The notes beneath the pieces are model-generated. The model ran no database searches. It worked only from the letters and a program-made list of their open reading frames with translations, and had not been told where the DNA came from. From the NCBI GenBank assembly GCA_903898725.1, contig CAIUGQ010000298.1, forward strand, positions 1-22,886: a stretch of DNA of 22,886 nucleotides. The letters run 5' to 3'. Positions within the stretch are counted from its first letter, which is position 1. The number at the start of each line of letters is the position of its first letter. A program made the translations under genes and the position numbers. Shown here one piece after another: positions 1-6,683 of the stretch. This stretch comes from an uncultured Burkholderiales bacterium. Its GTDB lineage: Bacteria; Pseudomonadota; Gammaproteobacteria; Burkholderiales; Burkholderiaceae_E.

Positions 1-13
1 GAAACGCCCGGCC

Positions 14-748
14 TCAGGCAGGCACGCTGCCACGGGCGCCGTGCCGCGCCTCGATCTGAGCGGCCCCGAGGACCCGGATGCCCGCCTCGTCGTCGCGGAA
101 CGCATCGACCGCGACCCGCGCGATCTGGACCGAGGTCAGGGTCGGCACCGAGCGGGGCATCATCAGCATCTGCAGGCTCAGGTAGACGCCCGCCACGCGC
201 TGCAGCCAGTTGCCGCCGGCCGAGGCGGCCACCGCCACCGGCCGCAGCACCGACACCGCCTCGAACGGCAGCCGGGCGATCTCGAGCTCCGCCTCCCCGG
301 TCAGCCCGAGGTGCAGACCCGACATCTGCTGCCAGGCCGGCAGCGGATGCACCAGCACCAGCCGGCGCGCGCCGGCGGCCGCCGCAGCCGCCGCGATCCG
401 TGGCATGCCGGCCGGCTCGACCAGCGCGAAGGGCGCGTCCCGGCCGTGGAACGAGCGGGCTCCGGGTGCCAGCGGGTCGAGCGTCTGCGCGATGCAGACG
501 TCGACCAGCGGCGGCAGCGCGGACACCGGGGCGAGCGCCAGACCGCGCAGCCCGAGGTTCATGCTGGCGTCGCCGTCGGACAGGGCCACCACCTCGTCGT
601 AGCCGCCACGGGCGAGCGCCTCGTTGAGGATCGCCTCGCCGAGCCGACCGACCGCGCCGGCCACCAGCAGGCGGCGCGGCTCGCCGCGGCCGCGCGTCGG
701 TACGGGCGCGCTCGCCGAACGCAGCGCGGAAGCGGGATCGAGGGACAT
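14..748 (-). CDS. NAD(P)-binding Rossmann-fold protein, atypical SDR/epimerase-like
   Basis: A 244-residue protein with an N-terminal Rossmann motif, GAVGRLGEAIL, near residues 31-41. This is the Gly-rich dinucleotide loop of the atypical short-chain dehydrogenase (NAD(P)H-binding, NmrA/HTATIP2-like) group. The middle (AAAAAAGARRLVLVHPLPAW) matches the core strand seen in such proteins. The usual catalytic YxxxK pair is not evident, so it may be a redox sensor or a reductase rather than a classical epimerase. No signal peptide is visible. The ATG at 748 has no clear Shine-Dalgarno sequence, and a hairpin lies 15-32 bp upstream of it. It follows the LysE-type exporter on the same strand after 75 bp, so co-transcription is possible but not shown. 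The substrate is unknown. Confidence 0.75.
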   Translation of the reverse strand: MSLDPASALRSASAPVPTRGRGEPRRLLVAGAVGRLGEAILNEALARGGYDEVVALSDGDASMNLGLRGLALAPVSALPPLVDVCIAQTLDPLAPGARSFHGRDAPFALVEPAGMPRIAAAAAAAGARRLVLVHPLPAWQQMSGLHLGLTGEAELEIARLPFEAVSVLRPVAVAASAGGNWLQRVAGVYLSLQMLMMPRSVPTLTSVQIARVAVDAFRDDEAGIRVLGAAQIEARHGARGSVPA

Positions 749-762
749 CGGCCGCAGCTTAC

Positions 763-780
763 GCGAGCGGCCGCGCTCGC
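763..780. repeat. GC-rich inverted repeat between exporter and epimerase-like gene
   Basis: GCGAGCG (763-769) and CGCTCGC (774-780) form a perfect 7-bp stem around a 4-nt loop. No T-run follows on either strand. It could be an intercistronic hairpin or a weak terminator for the upstream exporter gene. In DNA this GC-rich, chance formation is also possible. Confidence 0.35.
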
Positions 781-823
781 CCGATGCCCAAGCCCGGTCA
801 GATGACGCGGGAGATCACCCCGG

Positions 824-1450
824 TCAGCCCGGGCGCTTCGCCAGCAATGCCCAGATGCCGGCGGCGACCAGCATCGTGCCGCCGGCAAGGTTGAAGCGGC
901 GCTGCGCCCGCCGGGAGGCGAGGAGCCGCCGCGCGCCTGCGGCGAAGGTCGCGTACATCGCCGCATTGAGCGTGGCCAGCGCGACGAAGGTCGTCGCGAG
1001 CACCCATTGCTGATGGCCGACGTCGCCCGTCGGGTCTAGGAACTGCGGCAGGAAGGCGACGAAGAACACGATCCCCTTGGGGTTCAGCGCGGTCACCAGC
1101 CAGGTGTTGGCGAACAGCCGCCAGCGCGACTCGGGCGCGACCGGCACCGGGGTCGACGGCGGCGAGCCGCCGGCCCTCAGCAGCGTCGCGCCCAGCCACA
1201 GCAGGTACAGCCCGCCGGCCCACTTCACCACGGTGAACCACAGCGCCGAGGAGCCCAGCAGCGCGCCCAGGCCGAGCAGAGAGAGCACCAGCGCGGTGGA
1301 GTCGCCGAGGGCCACCGCGGCGACCAGCGGCAGGTTCGCGCGCCGGCCGTGCGCGACCGAGTAGCTGATCACCGTCAGGATCGTCGGGCCGGGCAGCAGG
1401 AGGAGCACCGAGGAGGCGGCGACGAAGGCGAGCCAGGTGTCGAGGGGCAT
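824..1450 (-). CDS. LysE/RhtB family amino-acid exporter
   Basis: A 208-residue inner-membrane protein of the LysE/RhtB family, which exports amino acids or homoserine-lactone-like compounds by proton antiport. The N-terminus has the family signature LLLLPGPTILTVISYSVAHGRRANL, with the PGP motif and the GRR(A) turn. The internal repeat NTWLVTALNPKGIVFFVAFLPQFL carries the conserved NPK. About six hydrophobic segments are visible, and the length is typical of the family. The ATG at 1450 begins MPLDTW and places the first membrane helix at the usual distance; longer in-frame starts would add a non-family charged extension. It is divergent from the PhzF-family gene across 118 bp, a common setting for a shared regulator, but no regulator gene is adjacent. 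The substrate is not predictable. Confidence 0.9.
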   Translation of the reverse strand: MPLDTWLAFVAASSVLLLLPGPTILTVISYSVAHGRRANLPLVAAVALGDSTALVLSLLGLGALLGSSALWFTVVKWAGGLYLLWLGATLLRAGGSPPSTPVPVAPESRWRLFANTWLVTALNPKGIVFFVAFLPQFLDPTGDVGHQQWVLATTFVALATLNAAMYATFAAGARRLLASRRAQRRFNLAGGTMLVAAGIWALLAKRPG

Positions 1451-1464
1451 GACGGGGACCGGGG

Positions 1465-1485
1465 GACTGCGGTGTCCGCACAGTC
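1465..1485. repeat. Imperfect inverted repeat in the lysE/phzF-like divergent region
   Basis: TGCGG (1468-1472) pairs with CCGCA (1476-1480) around a 3-nt loop. The outer GAC (1465-1467) and GTC (1483-1485) extend the pairing after a 2-nt bulge. It ends at the candidate -35 element of the downstream plus-strand gene, so it could be an operator. Confidence 0.3.
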
Positions 1486-1513
1486 TGGCATGCCCGCCCG
1501 CACGGTGGAGAAT
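1485..1513 (+). promoter_or_regulatory. Candidate sigma-70 promoter of the PhzF-family gene
   Basis: CTGGCA (1485-1490, 4 of 6 to TTGACA), a 17-bp spacer and GAGAAT (1508-1513, 4 of 6 to TATAAT). It would give a leader of about 50 nt before the ATG at 1569. A second GAGAAT precedes the rhodanese gene at 10827-10832. This is inferred from the consensus only. Confidence 0.35.
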
Positions 1514-1521
1514 GCGCCGAT

Positions 1522-1547
1522 CGGCGCGCGCGACAACCGGCGCGCGC
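1522..1547. repeat. 10-bp direct repeat in the PhzF-family leader
   Basis: CGGCGCGCGC occurs at 1522-1531 and again at 1538-1547, separated by gacaac (16-bp period). It lies between the candidate promoter and the start codon. It may be a regulatory site or simple low-complexity GC sequence. Confidence 0.35.
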
Positions 1548-1568
1548 CTCGACCTCCGGAGCCCCCCG

Positions 1569-2408
1569 ATGACCCTGCGCCGCTTCATCCAGTGCGACGT
1601 GTTCAGCCCCATCCCGACCCAGGGCAACGGCCTCGCCGTCGTCGTCGATGCCGACGGGCTGAGCGACGACGCGATGCAGCGCTTCGCCGCGTGGACCAAC
1701 CTCGCCGAGACGACCTTCCTGCTGCCGCCGACCGACCCGCTCGCCGACTACCGCGTGCGCATCTTCACGCCGATGCGCGAGATGCCGTTCGCCGGCCACC
1801 CCACGCTGGGCAGCTGCGCGAGCTGGCTGCATGCGGGCGGTGTCCCGCGGCAGCCGGGCCTGGTGCGTCAGCAGTGCGGGGTGGGGATCGTGCCGGTGCG
1901 CATCGAGTCGGGCGGGCGCTTCGCGTTCGATGCGCCGCCCACCGCGGTGCGCCCGATGGACCCCGGCACACGCGCCGCGATCGTCGAGGCGCTGGCCATC
2001 CCGCCCGAGTCGATCGTGCGCTGCGCCGAGCTGCAGAACGGTCCGGTCTGGCAGGCCTTCGAACTCGCGTCCGCGCAGGCGGTCATGGCCGCCGATGCGT
2101 CACGCGTGCGCTGGCCGACGTTCCGCTCGATCGGGCTGATCGGCCCGCGCCCGGCGGGCGACGCCTGCGACTGGGAGGTCAGGATGCTCGCGCCGTCGAG
2201 CGGCATGAGCGAGGACCCGATCACCGGCTCGCTGAACGCGGCGATCGCGCGCTGGCGACGCGCGGAGGGTCGGCTCGAGGCGGCGACCACGGTGGCGCAG
2301 GGCACGACGATCGGCCGCAGTGGTCGAGTGAGCATCGCGCCCGATGGCGATGCGGTCTGGATCGGCGGTCAGGTGCACGTGCTCGTCGAGGGCACGCTGC
2401 GGCTGTAG
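1569..2408 (+). CDS. PhzF family isomerase/epimerase-like protein
   Basis: A 279-residue protein of the PhzF (diaminopimelate-epimerase-like) fold. It carries three family blocks: GNGLAVV near the N-terminus, AETTFLL containing the catalytic Glu of the family, and FTPMREMPFAGHPTLGS. The C-terminal half has GMSEDPITGSLNAA, the mirrored active-site motif of the pseudo-twofold fold. The length is normal (about 260-300). The ATG at 1569 was chosen because GGAG lies 8 nt upstream and the protein then starts with the family's first strand (TLRRFIQCDVFS). No phenazine genes are nearby, so it is not a phenazine enzyme by context; most PhzF homologues have unknown small-molecule substrates. It is divergent from the LysE-type exporter and convergent, with a 6-bp gap, with the diguanylate cyclase gene. 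Confidence 0.9.
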   Translation: MTLRRFIQCDVFSPIPTQGNGLAVVVDADGLSDDAMQRFAAWTNLAETTFLLPPTDPLADYRVRIFTPMREMPFAGHPTLGSCASWLHAGGVPRQPGLVRQQCGVGIVPVRIESGGRFAFDAPPTAVRPMDPGTRAAIVEALAIPPESIVRCAELQNGPVWQAFELASAQAVMAADASRVRWPTFRSIGLIGPRPAGDACDWEVRMLAPSSGMSEDPITGSLNAAIARWRRAEGRLEAATTVAQGTTIGRSGRVSIAPDGDAVWIGGQVHVLVEGTLRL

Positions 2409-2414
2409 GGCGGC

Positions 2415-3584
2415 TCAGAACGCCGGGCCGTCCGCGCGCCGCCGGCGCTTGGCGTCGTACATCGCGGCATCCGCCTCGTGCATCGCGCGCTCGGTGCCGC
2501 GCGCGCCGCCGGCCAGCATCGATACGCCGTGACTCGCCTCGGGCACCACCGTCGCGCCTCCCGGCAGCGCGACCGGTGCCCGGGTCGACGCGAGGATCCG
2601 CTTCGCCGCCGCCTGCGCGGCCTCGAGCGAATCGACCGCGCCCATCACGATCACGAACTCGTCGCCGCCCAGCCGCACCACATGGTCGAGCCCGCGCACC
2701 GTGCGCTGCAGCGCGTCCGCGAAGGCCCGCAGCACGAGGTCTCCGGCAGCGTGGCCATGCGTGTCGTTCAGCGCCTTGAAGCCGTCGAGATCGATGAAGG
2801 CCAGCGCGACCCCGGAGCGGTCCGACAGGTTCGCGAGGTACTCGCCCAGCCACTGCCGGTTGCGCAGCCCCGTGAGCGCATCGCGGTGCCCGCGGTCGCG
2901 CAGCGTGCCGACCAGCGCGTCGATGCGTCGCCCCTGCGCGATCCGCAGCCGCAGGTCGACGTGGAGCGCGCGCATCGCGAGCGCGCCGACACCGAGCGCG
3001 AGGCCCGACGCCCACGCGATCATGCCCAGGTGCTCGGGGTACTCGAGCGCGACCGCGAAGGCCACCAGCCCGACCATCGTCGCGTTGAACGAGGCCCATG
3101 CCAGCGGCAGCGGATGCAGCCCGAAGGGCGAGAGCCCGCAGACGAGCGCGATCAGCACCAGTGCGAAGCCGCGCACTTCGGGCACGGGCACGGCCATCGC
3201 CAGCGCACCGAGCCCGCCCATCATCGCGCCGGTGAGCGCCGTGCCGACGGCGACGCCGCGGGCGACCCGATGCGCGCCTTCGGGCGAACGGACTGCCGTG
3301 CTCGCCGGCCTCAGCAGGCCGAAGCGCACGCCGAGGATGGCGACGATCGACACCCACCAGGCACCGAGCGCCACGGCGGTCGCCGGGTCCCAGGCGCAGG
3401 CGGTCACCGCGCCGGCGGCCAGCATCATCACCGGCATCGCGACGCGCGCGCCGTGCTCGAGGTGACGCAGGCGTTCGACCGTGTCGTCCTCGCGGGTGTC
3501 GAGGGTCAGGCCGAGCCCGAGCGCGGTCCGGACCCGGCGCATGAGGGGGACGGCTTCGTCGAGGGTGCTGGACAGATCACGCAT
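2415..3584 (-). CDS. Membrane-anchored GGDEF diguanylate cyclase
   Basis: A 389-residue diguanylate cyclase that would make cyclic di-GMP from two GTP. Residues about 1-40 are soluble, and about 45-200 contain several hydrophobic segments (roughly six), a membrane sensor region I cannot assign to a named MASE type. The GGDEF domain follows (about 225-385): DALTGLRNR, FIDLDGFKALNDTHGH with the metal-binding Asp, and an intact RLGGDEF with GGDEF at residues 306-310. An RxxD inhibitory site (RGLD, 297-300) lies five residues before GGDEF, so product inhibition is expected. No EAL domain. The ATG at 3584 lies downstream of a 166-bp region with four inverted repeats, which suggests controlled expression. 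The sensed signal is unknown. Confidence 0.92.
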   Translation of the reverse strand: MRDLSSTLDEAVPLMRRVRTALGLGLTLDTREDDTVERLRHLEHGARVAMPVMMLAAGAVTACAWDPATAVALGAWWVSIVAILGVRFGLLRPASTAVRSPEGAHRVARGVAVGTALTGAMMGGLGALAMAVPVPEVRGFALVLIALVCGLSPFGLHPLPLAWASFNATMVGLVAFAVALEYPEHLGMIAWASGLALGVGALAMRALHVDLRLRIAQGRRIDALVGTLRDRGHRDALTGLRNRQWLGEYLANLSDRSGVALAFIDLDGFKALNDTHGHAAGDLVLRAFADALQRTVRGLDHVVRLGGDEFVIVMGAVDSLEAAQAAAKRILASTRAPVALPGGATVVPEASHGVSMLAGGARGTERAMHEADAAMYDAKRRRRADGPAF

Positions 3585-3610
3585 GGGTCGGCTTCATGCC
3601 GGGCACAGCG

Positions 3611-3626
3611 CGTGCGAGGTCGCACG
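3611..3626. promoter_or_regulatory. 16-bp palindrome upstream of the diguanylate cyclase gene
   Basis: CGTGCGA (3611-3617) and TCGCACG (3620-3626) are perfect 7-bp inverted arms separated by GG. The centre lies about 35 bp upstream of the cyclase ATG (3584). The short spacer and near-perfect symmetry look like a dimeric repressor operator. No dedicated regulator gene is adjacent. Confidence 0.45.
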
Positions 3627-3639
3627 AGGCGGGCCGGCG

Positions 3640-3658
3640 GTCCGACACAGTCTCGGAC
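3640..3658. repeat. Inverted repeat upstream of the diguanylate cyclase gene
   Basis: GTCCGA (3640-3645) and TCGGAC (3653-3658) are perfect 6-bp arms around a 7-bp spacer. It lies directly between the 3611-3626 palindrome and the 3658-3674 hairpin. Confidence 0.4.
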
Positions 3659-3674
3659 GGCGCCGGCGGCGCCG
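3658..3674. repeat. GC-rich hairpin upstream of the diguanylate cyclase gene
   Basis: CGGCGCC (3658-3664) and GGCGCCG (3668-3674) form a 7-bp stem with a 3-nt loop. It shares one base with the preceding inverted repeat. No T-run follows. It could be structural or regulatory. Confidence 0.35.
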
Positions 3675-3716
3675 CGCGGAACTGCCGCACACCCCACCCG
3701 CCGCTCGTCGGCGTCG

Positions 3717-3745
3717 CGCCCGCCGCCCGTCGGCGACGGCGGGCG
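3717..3745 (-). terminator. Terminator-like hairpin just after the ABM-domain gene
   Basis: CGCCCGCCG (3717-3725) and CGGCGGGCG (3737-3745) give a perfect 9-bp stem with an 11-nt loop. It starts 5 nt past the stop codon of the ABM-domain gene (3751) on the minus strand. There is no U-tract, so termination efficiency is uncertain. Confidence 0.45.
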
Positions 3746-3750
3746 AGGCC

Positions 3751-4095
3751 TCAGATCAGGACCGCGCAGGAGTCCGGCGGCGCCTGCTCCCGGTCGGTCA
3801 TGCCGTAGTCGCGCAGCACCGCGGCGACGCGGATCCGGTAGTCGGCGAAGACGTCGGTCCGGCCCTCCTGCTGGCCGCCGCGATGGCCCGCGTGCGCGCG
3901 CCAGGCCCGCACGGCCTCCTCGTCGCGCCACAGCGAGAGCGACAGGAACTTGCCTTCGGTGGTCAGGCTCTGGAAGCGCTCGACCGACACGAAGCCGTCG
4001 ATTCCCTGGAGCATCGGCTTCATCTCGGCGGCGAGGTCGAAATAGCGCTGCGCGCGCCCCGGCTTCGGGTGGACTTCGAAGATGACGGCGATCAT
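3751..4095 (-). CDS. Antibiotic biosynthesis monooxygenase (ABM) fold protein
   Basis: A 114-residue dimeric alpha+beta-barrel (ABM) protein. The start MIAVIFEVHPKPGRAQRYFDLAAEM and the middle GFVSVERFQSLTTEGKFLSLSLWRDEEAVRAWR are the characteristic first strand/helix and the Phe-Trp-rich second half of this family. Members include quinol monooxygenases and haem-degrading proteins. No haem-binding His is obvious and the substrate cannot be inferred; nothing supports a role in antibiotic synthesis. The ATG at 4095 is supported by GGAG about 7 nt upstream. It is divergent from the quinone-oxidoreductase-like gene across 84 bp carrying two inverted repeats. The pairing of an ABM protein with a quinone oxidoreductase suggests quinone or electrophile metabolism, which is inference. 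Confidence 0.85.
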   Translation of the reverse strand: MIAVIFEVHPKPGRAQRYFDLAAEMKPMLQGIDGFVSVERFQSLTTEGKFLSLSLWRDEEAVRAWRAHAGHRGGQQEGRTDVFADYRIRVAAVLRDYGMTDREQAPPDSCAVLI

Positions 4096-4113
4096 GCGGT
4101 GGCTCCGGCGTCG

Positions 4114-4130
4114 GCGGCCGGAACGGCCGC
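4114..4130. repeat. Inverted repeat in the ABM/oxidoreductase divergent region
   Basis: GCGGCCG (4114-4120) and CGGCCGC (4124-4130) form a 7-bp stem around GAA. It lies 19 bp upstream of the ABM start and shares the 84-bp divergent region with the 4153-4176 palindrome. Confidence 0.4.
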
Positions 4131-4152
4131 AGCGAGAAAGGTCGGTGAAGGC

Positions 4153-4176
4153 GTAGGCTGACGGCTCGCAGCCTAC
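4153..4176. promoter_or_regulatory. Operator-like palindrome abutting the oxidoreductase start codon
   Basis: GTAGGCTG (4153-4160) and CAGCCTAC (4169-4176) are perfect 8-bp arms around an 8-bp spacer. They end 3 nt before the ATG at 4180 and occupy the place where a ribosome binding site would be. It may be a repressor operator serving both divergent genes, or an mRNA hairpin limiting translation of the oxidoreductase. Confidence 0.55.
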
Positions 4177-4179
4177 AAG

Positions 4180-5319
4180 ATGTCAGCCGTCCCCATGCCA
4201 GCGCCCCTGCCCCCCGGCCGACAGGTCCTCGTCACCGAGTTCGCCGACAGCCCGCCCGAGGCGATCGAGCGGTTCGTCACCCTGGTGGCACAGCCTGCGC
4301 CCGATCCGGCCTCGCTCGCCGCGGACGAGGTCATCGTCGCGATCCGGGCCGCCTCGGTCGGCTGGGTCGACCTGCTGATGACCAGCGGCCAGTACCAGCA
4401 CATGGCCGAGCCGCCGTATTGCCCCGGCATCGAATACGCCGGCGTCGTCGAGCGGGTCGGCACGGGCGTGGACCCCGCCCGCTGCCGCGAGGGGGATCGG
4501 GTCATCGTCGACTTCATGCAGGTCGGCCCGCGCACCGGCGGCGCCTACCGGCGCGCGAGCGGATTCGCGTCGTACGCGGTCGTGCCGGCGCAGGCCCTGC
4601 ATCCGATCCCGGCCCGGCTCGACTTCGATCAGGCCGCCTGCCTGCTCGGCGCCTACGAGACCGCGCACCACTGCCTCGTCACCCGCGCGCAGCTGCGCGC
4701 CGGCGAGACGGTGCTGGTGACCGGTGCCGCGGGTGCCACCGGCCTGGCCGCGGTGCAGGTCGCCAAGCGGCTCGGCGCCACCGTCATCGGCACCGGCCGC
4801 TCCGACGCCAAGCTCGCGGTGGTGCGCGCACTCGGCGCCGATCACGTCGTCAACAGCCGCGGCGGCGAAGGCGAGCCCGAGGTGCGGCGCTTTCGCGACG
4901 AGGTCAAGGCACTGACCGGCGGGCGCGGCGTCGACGTGGTCTACGACACCGTCGGCGGCGAGGTCTCGCTCGAGTGCCTGCGCTGTGTCGACTTCGGCGC
5001 GCGCTTCGTGATCGTCGGCTGGACCTCCACGCCCGACGTCGCCCGTGGCCGCGGCCAGCGCGGCGCGCCGCGCGCCAACCAGCTGCCGACCAACCTGATC
5101 CAGATGAAGGGCCTGAGCGTGCTCGGTGCGCCCGCCGTGATCTCGGTCGGGCGCGATCCGTCGCTGCGCCCGCCGCGGCTCGCGCAGGTGCTCGACTGGG
5201 CCGAGCGGGGCGAGATCGTGCCGCACGTCTCGCACACGTTCCCGCTGGAACGCTTTCGCGACGCGATGCGGGCGCGATGGGACGGCGAGGTGATCGGCGG
5301 GTGCGTGCTGCGGCCTTGA
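4180..5319 (+). CDS. MDR-family NADPH:quinone oxidoreductase-like protein
   Basis: A 379-residue medium-chain dehydrogenase/reductase of the zinc-free quinone oxidoreductase type. The N-terminal GroES-like part has PPYCPGIEYAGVVERVG and GDRVIVDF. The nucleotide-binding part has VTGAAGATGLAAVQVAKRLGA (AxxGxxG, usual for NADPH), then DVVYDTVGGEVSLECLRC and FVIVGW. No zinc-binding cysteine cluster is seen. The protein would reduce quinones or enones, or act on an acyl thioester. The 30-residue extension before VIVAIRAASVGWVDLL is slightly long. Starts at 4180 (MSAVPM) or 4195 (MPAPL) are both possible; neither has a Shine-Dalgarno sequence, and the palindrome at 4153-4176 sits immediately upstream. 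It is convergent, with a 9-bp gap, with the acyltransferase gene. Confidence 0.88.
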   Translation: MSAVPMPAPLPPGRQVLVTEFADSPPEAIERFVTLVAQPAPDPASLAADEVIVAIRAASVGWVDLLMTSGQYQHMAEPPYCPGIEYAGVVERVGTGVDPARCREGDRVIVDFMQVGPRTGGAYRRASGFASYAVVPAQALHPIPARLDFDQAACLLGAYETAHHCLVTRAQLRAGETVLVTGAAGATGLAAVQVAKRLGATVIGTGRSDAKLAVVRALGADHVVNSRGGEGEPEVRRFRDEVKALTGGRGVDVVYDTVGGEVSLECLRCVDFGARFVIVGWTSTPDVARGRGQRGAPRANQLPTNLIQMKGLSVLGAPAVISVGRDPSLRPPRLAQVLDWAERGEIVPHVSHTFPLERFRDAMRARWDGEVIGGCVLRP

Positions 5320-5328
5320 GGCCCCCGC

Positions 5329-6522
5329 TCAGCGGATGCCGACCTGTACGCGCGGCCTCAGGCCGAACCACGGCCTGAGCGGGCCCAGCCGACGGACGAG
5401 ACCGTGGACGGCGAACCCGATCGCGACCGTCGCGACGATCAGCACCGGCCCCTCCAGCCGCGGTCGCCAGCCGAGCGGCAGCAGCAGCTGGCTGCCGACG
5501 ACGATGACCGTCTGATGGACCAGGTACAGCGGGAAGACCGCCTCGGTCAGCAGCGCCCGCGGCCGCGCGTCGACGTCGAGATGGCGCCGCGCGAACCCGA
5601 ACGCGGCGACGAGCGCGCACCAGGTCTGCACCGCGATCGCCGCCTGCGCGAGCGGCCCGGCCGGCACGAGCCAGACCGAGGCCGCCCAGCCGTCCAGGGC
5701 CAGCAGCAGCGCGGGCCAGCGGAGCGCGGCCATCCGGTCCCAGAGGCCGGGCACGAGCGCGAACACGGCACCCGCGCCGAACATCGACCCGTACAGCAGG
5801 TGGGCGAACGGGTCGTTCCACAGCGCATGCGTGACCGGAAAGTGTCCCAGCAGCACGAGCCGCAGCACGAGCACCCACAGCACCGGGAGCGCGAGCAGCG
5901 CGACGTCGCGACGCAGCAGCGACGTCGCTCGGGCCACCGACGCCAGTGCGTCGGGTCGCAGCGCGAGCGTCGCGCACAGCAGCAGCGTGTAGAGCCACAG
6001 GTACGGCAGGAACCACAGGTGGTTCCAGGTCGGCAGGATCAGGCACGCACCGTCCCGGCAGAAGCCCGCATGGCCGCTGAAGTACAGCACGAGGAAGTCG
6101 GCGTAGCTGCCGGTGTATGCGAACCTGCGCAGCACCTCGACGTACGCCTGCGGCGGCACGATCAGCACCACGCCGCACAGCAGCGGCAGCAGCAGCTGGC
6201 GGCTGCGGCGCCGGAGGACCGCTGCGGCGGACGCGCTGCCGAGCATGTGCGCGGTGACCGCGCCCGACACCATGAAGAGCAGGCTCATCCGCCACGGCTC
6301 GACCAGCCGCATCCACGGCTCCAGCGTGCGATCGGCGAACGGACTCTTCACGTGGAAGTCCCACGTCACGTAGTACATGCCGACGTGGTAGAGCACGAGC
6401 ACGGCGAAGGCGCCGATCCGCAGCCAGTCGAGGAAGAGGAGGCGCCCCGGATCGAGGGACCCGGTGCCGGAAGTCAGCGGGGACGGCACTGCACGGCAGC
6501 CTGGCAGCGTGTGGACCGGCAT
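5329..6522 (-). CDS. Acyltransferase 3 family membrane protein
   Basis: A 397-residue polytopic inner-membrane protein of the acyltransferase-3 family, which transfers acyl or succinyl groups to sugars or surface glycans. The diagnostic first helix FLDWLRIGAFAVLVLYH, with its conserved His, is at about residues 30-46. It is followed by MSLLFMVSGAVTAHML and later FLPYLWLYTLLLC, with about ten hydrophobic segments in all. The N-terminal 25 residues are not obviously a signal peptide; MRIGAF-type internal starts are absent, so the ATG at 6522 is kept. It resembles the OpgC/MdoC branch in overall form, but no glucan-synthesis partner (OpgG/OpgH) is nearby, so no symbol is given. It is divergent from the rhodanese lipoprotein gene. 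Confidence 0.88.
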   Translation of the reverse strand: MPVHTLPGCRAVPSPLTSGTGSLDPGRLLFLDWLRIGAFAVLVLYHVGMYYVTWDFHVKSPFADRTLEPWMRLVEPWRMSLLFMVSGAVTAHMLGSASAAAVLRRRSRQLLLPLLCGVVLIVPPQAYVEVLRRFAYTGSYADFLVLYFSGHAGFCRDGACLILPTWNHLWFLPYLWLYTLLLCATLALRPDALASVARATSLLRRDVALLALPVLWVLVLRLVLLGHFPVTHALWNDPFAHLLYGSMFGAGAVFALVPGLWDRMAALRWPALLLALDGWAASVWLVPAGPLAQAAIAVQTWCALVAAFGFARRHLDVDARPRALLTEAVFPLYLVHQTVIVVGSQLLLPLGWRPRLEGPVLIVATVAIGFAVHGLVRRLGPLRPWFGLRPRVQVGIR

Positions 6523-6622
6523 GACTCTAAGCCCGAAACGGCCCGGCCGGCTCGGGGCTGCATCGAGACACGCCGAGGTCGCGCCTGCGAAGCCGCCCGT
6601 GCATCGATCGCCGCGGGCGCGA

Positions 6623-6636
6623 CCGGTCTAGACTGG
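6623..6636. promoter_or_regulatory. Palindrome with a candidate -10 element, acyltransferase/rhodanese region
   Basis: A 14-bp palindrome with one mismatched pair is centred on TCTAGA; its core GTCTAGAC is perfect. TAGACT (6629-6634) within it is a 4-of-6 match to a -10 element for the plus-strand rhodanese gene, about 50 nt before its ATG. No good -35 is visible, so an activator or a weak promoter is likely. Confidence 0.35.
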
Positions 6637-6652
6637 CGTGTCCGCGCACCCT

Positions 6653-6665
6653 GCGGGCGGCCCGC
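6653..6665. repeat. Inverted repeat upstream of the rhodanese lipoprotein gene
   Basis: GCGGGC (6653-6658) and GCCCGC (6660-6665) flank a single G, 18 bp before the ATG at 6684. It could fold in the leader mRNA. Chance is plausible at this GC content. Confidence 0.3.
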
Positions 6666-6683
6666 GAACGCCGCCCGGTCTCC

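Noticed and set aside
1569..2408. Phenazine biosynthesis
   Set aside because: Only a PhzF-family protein is present; no phzA-E or phzG genes are nearby and most PhzF homologues do not make phenazines.
3751..4095. Antibiotic biosynthesis gene
   Set aside because: The ABM name describes the fold; no polyketide or peptide synthase genes are in the window.
5329..6522. OpgC/MdoC glucan succinyltransferase
   Set aside because: Overall similarity is only at the acyltransferase-3 family level and OpgG/OpgH are not adjacent.
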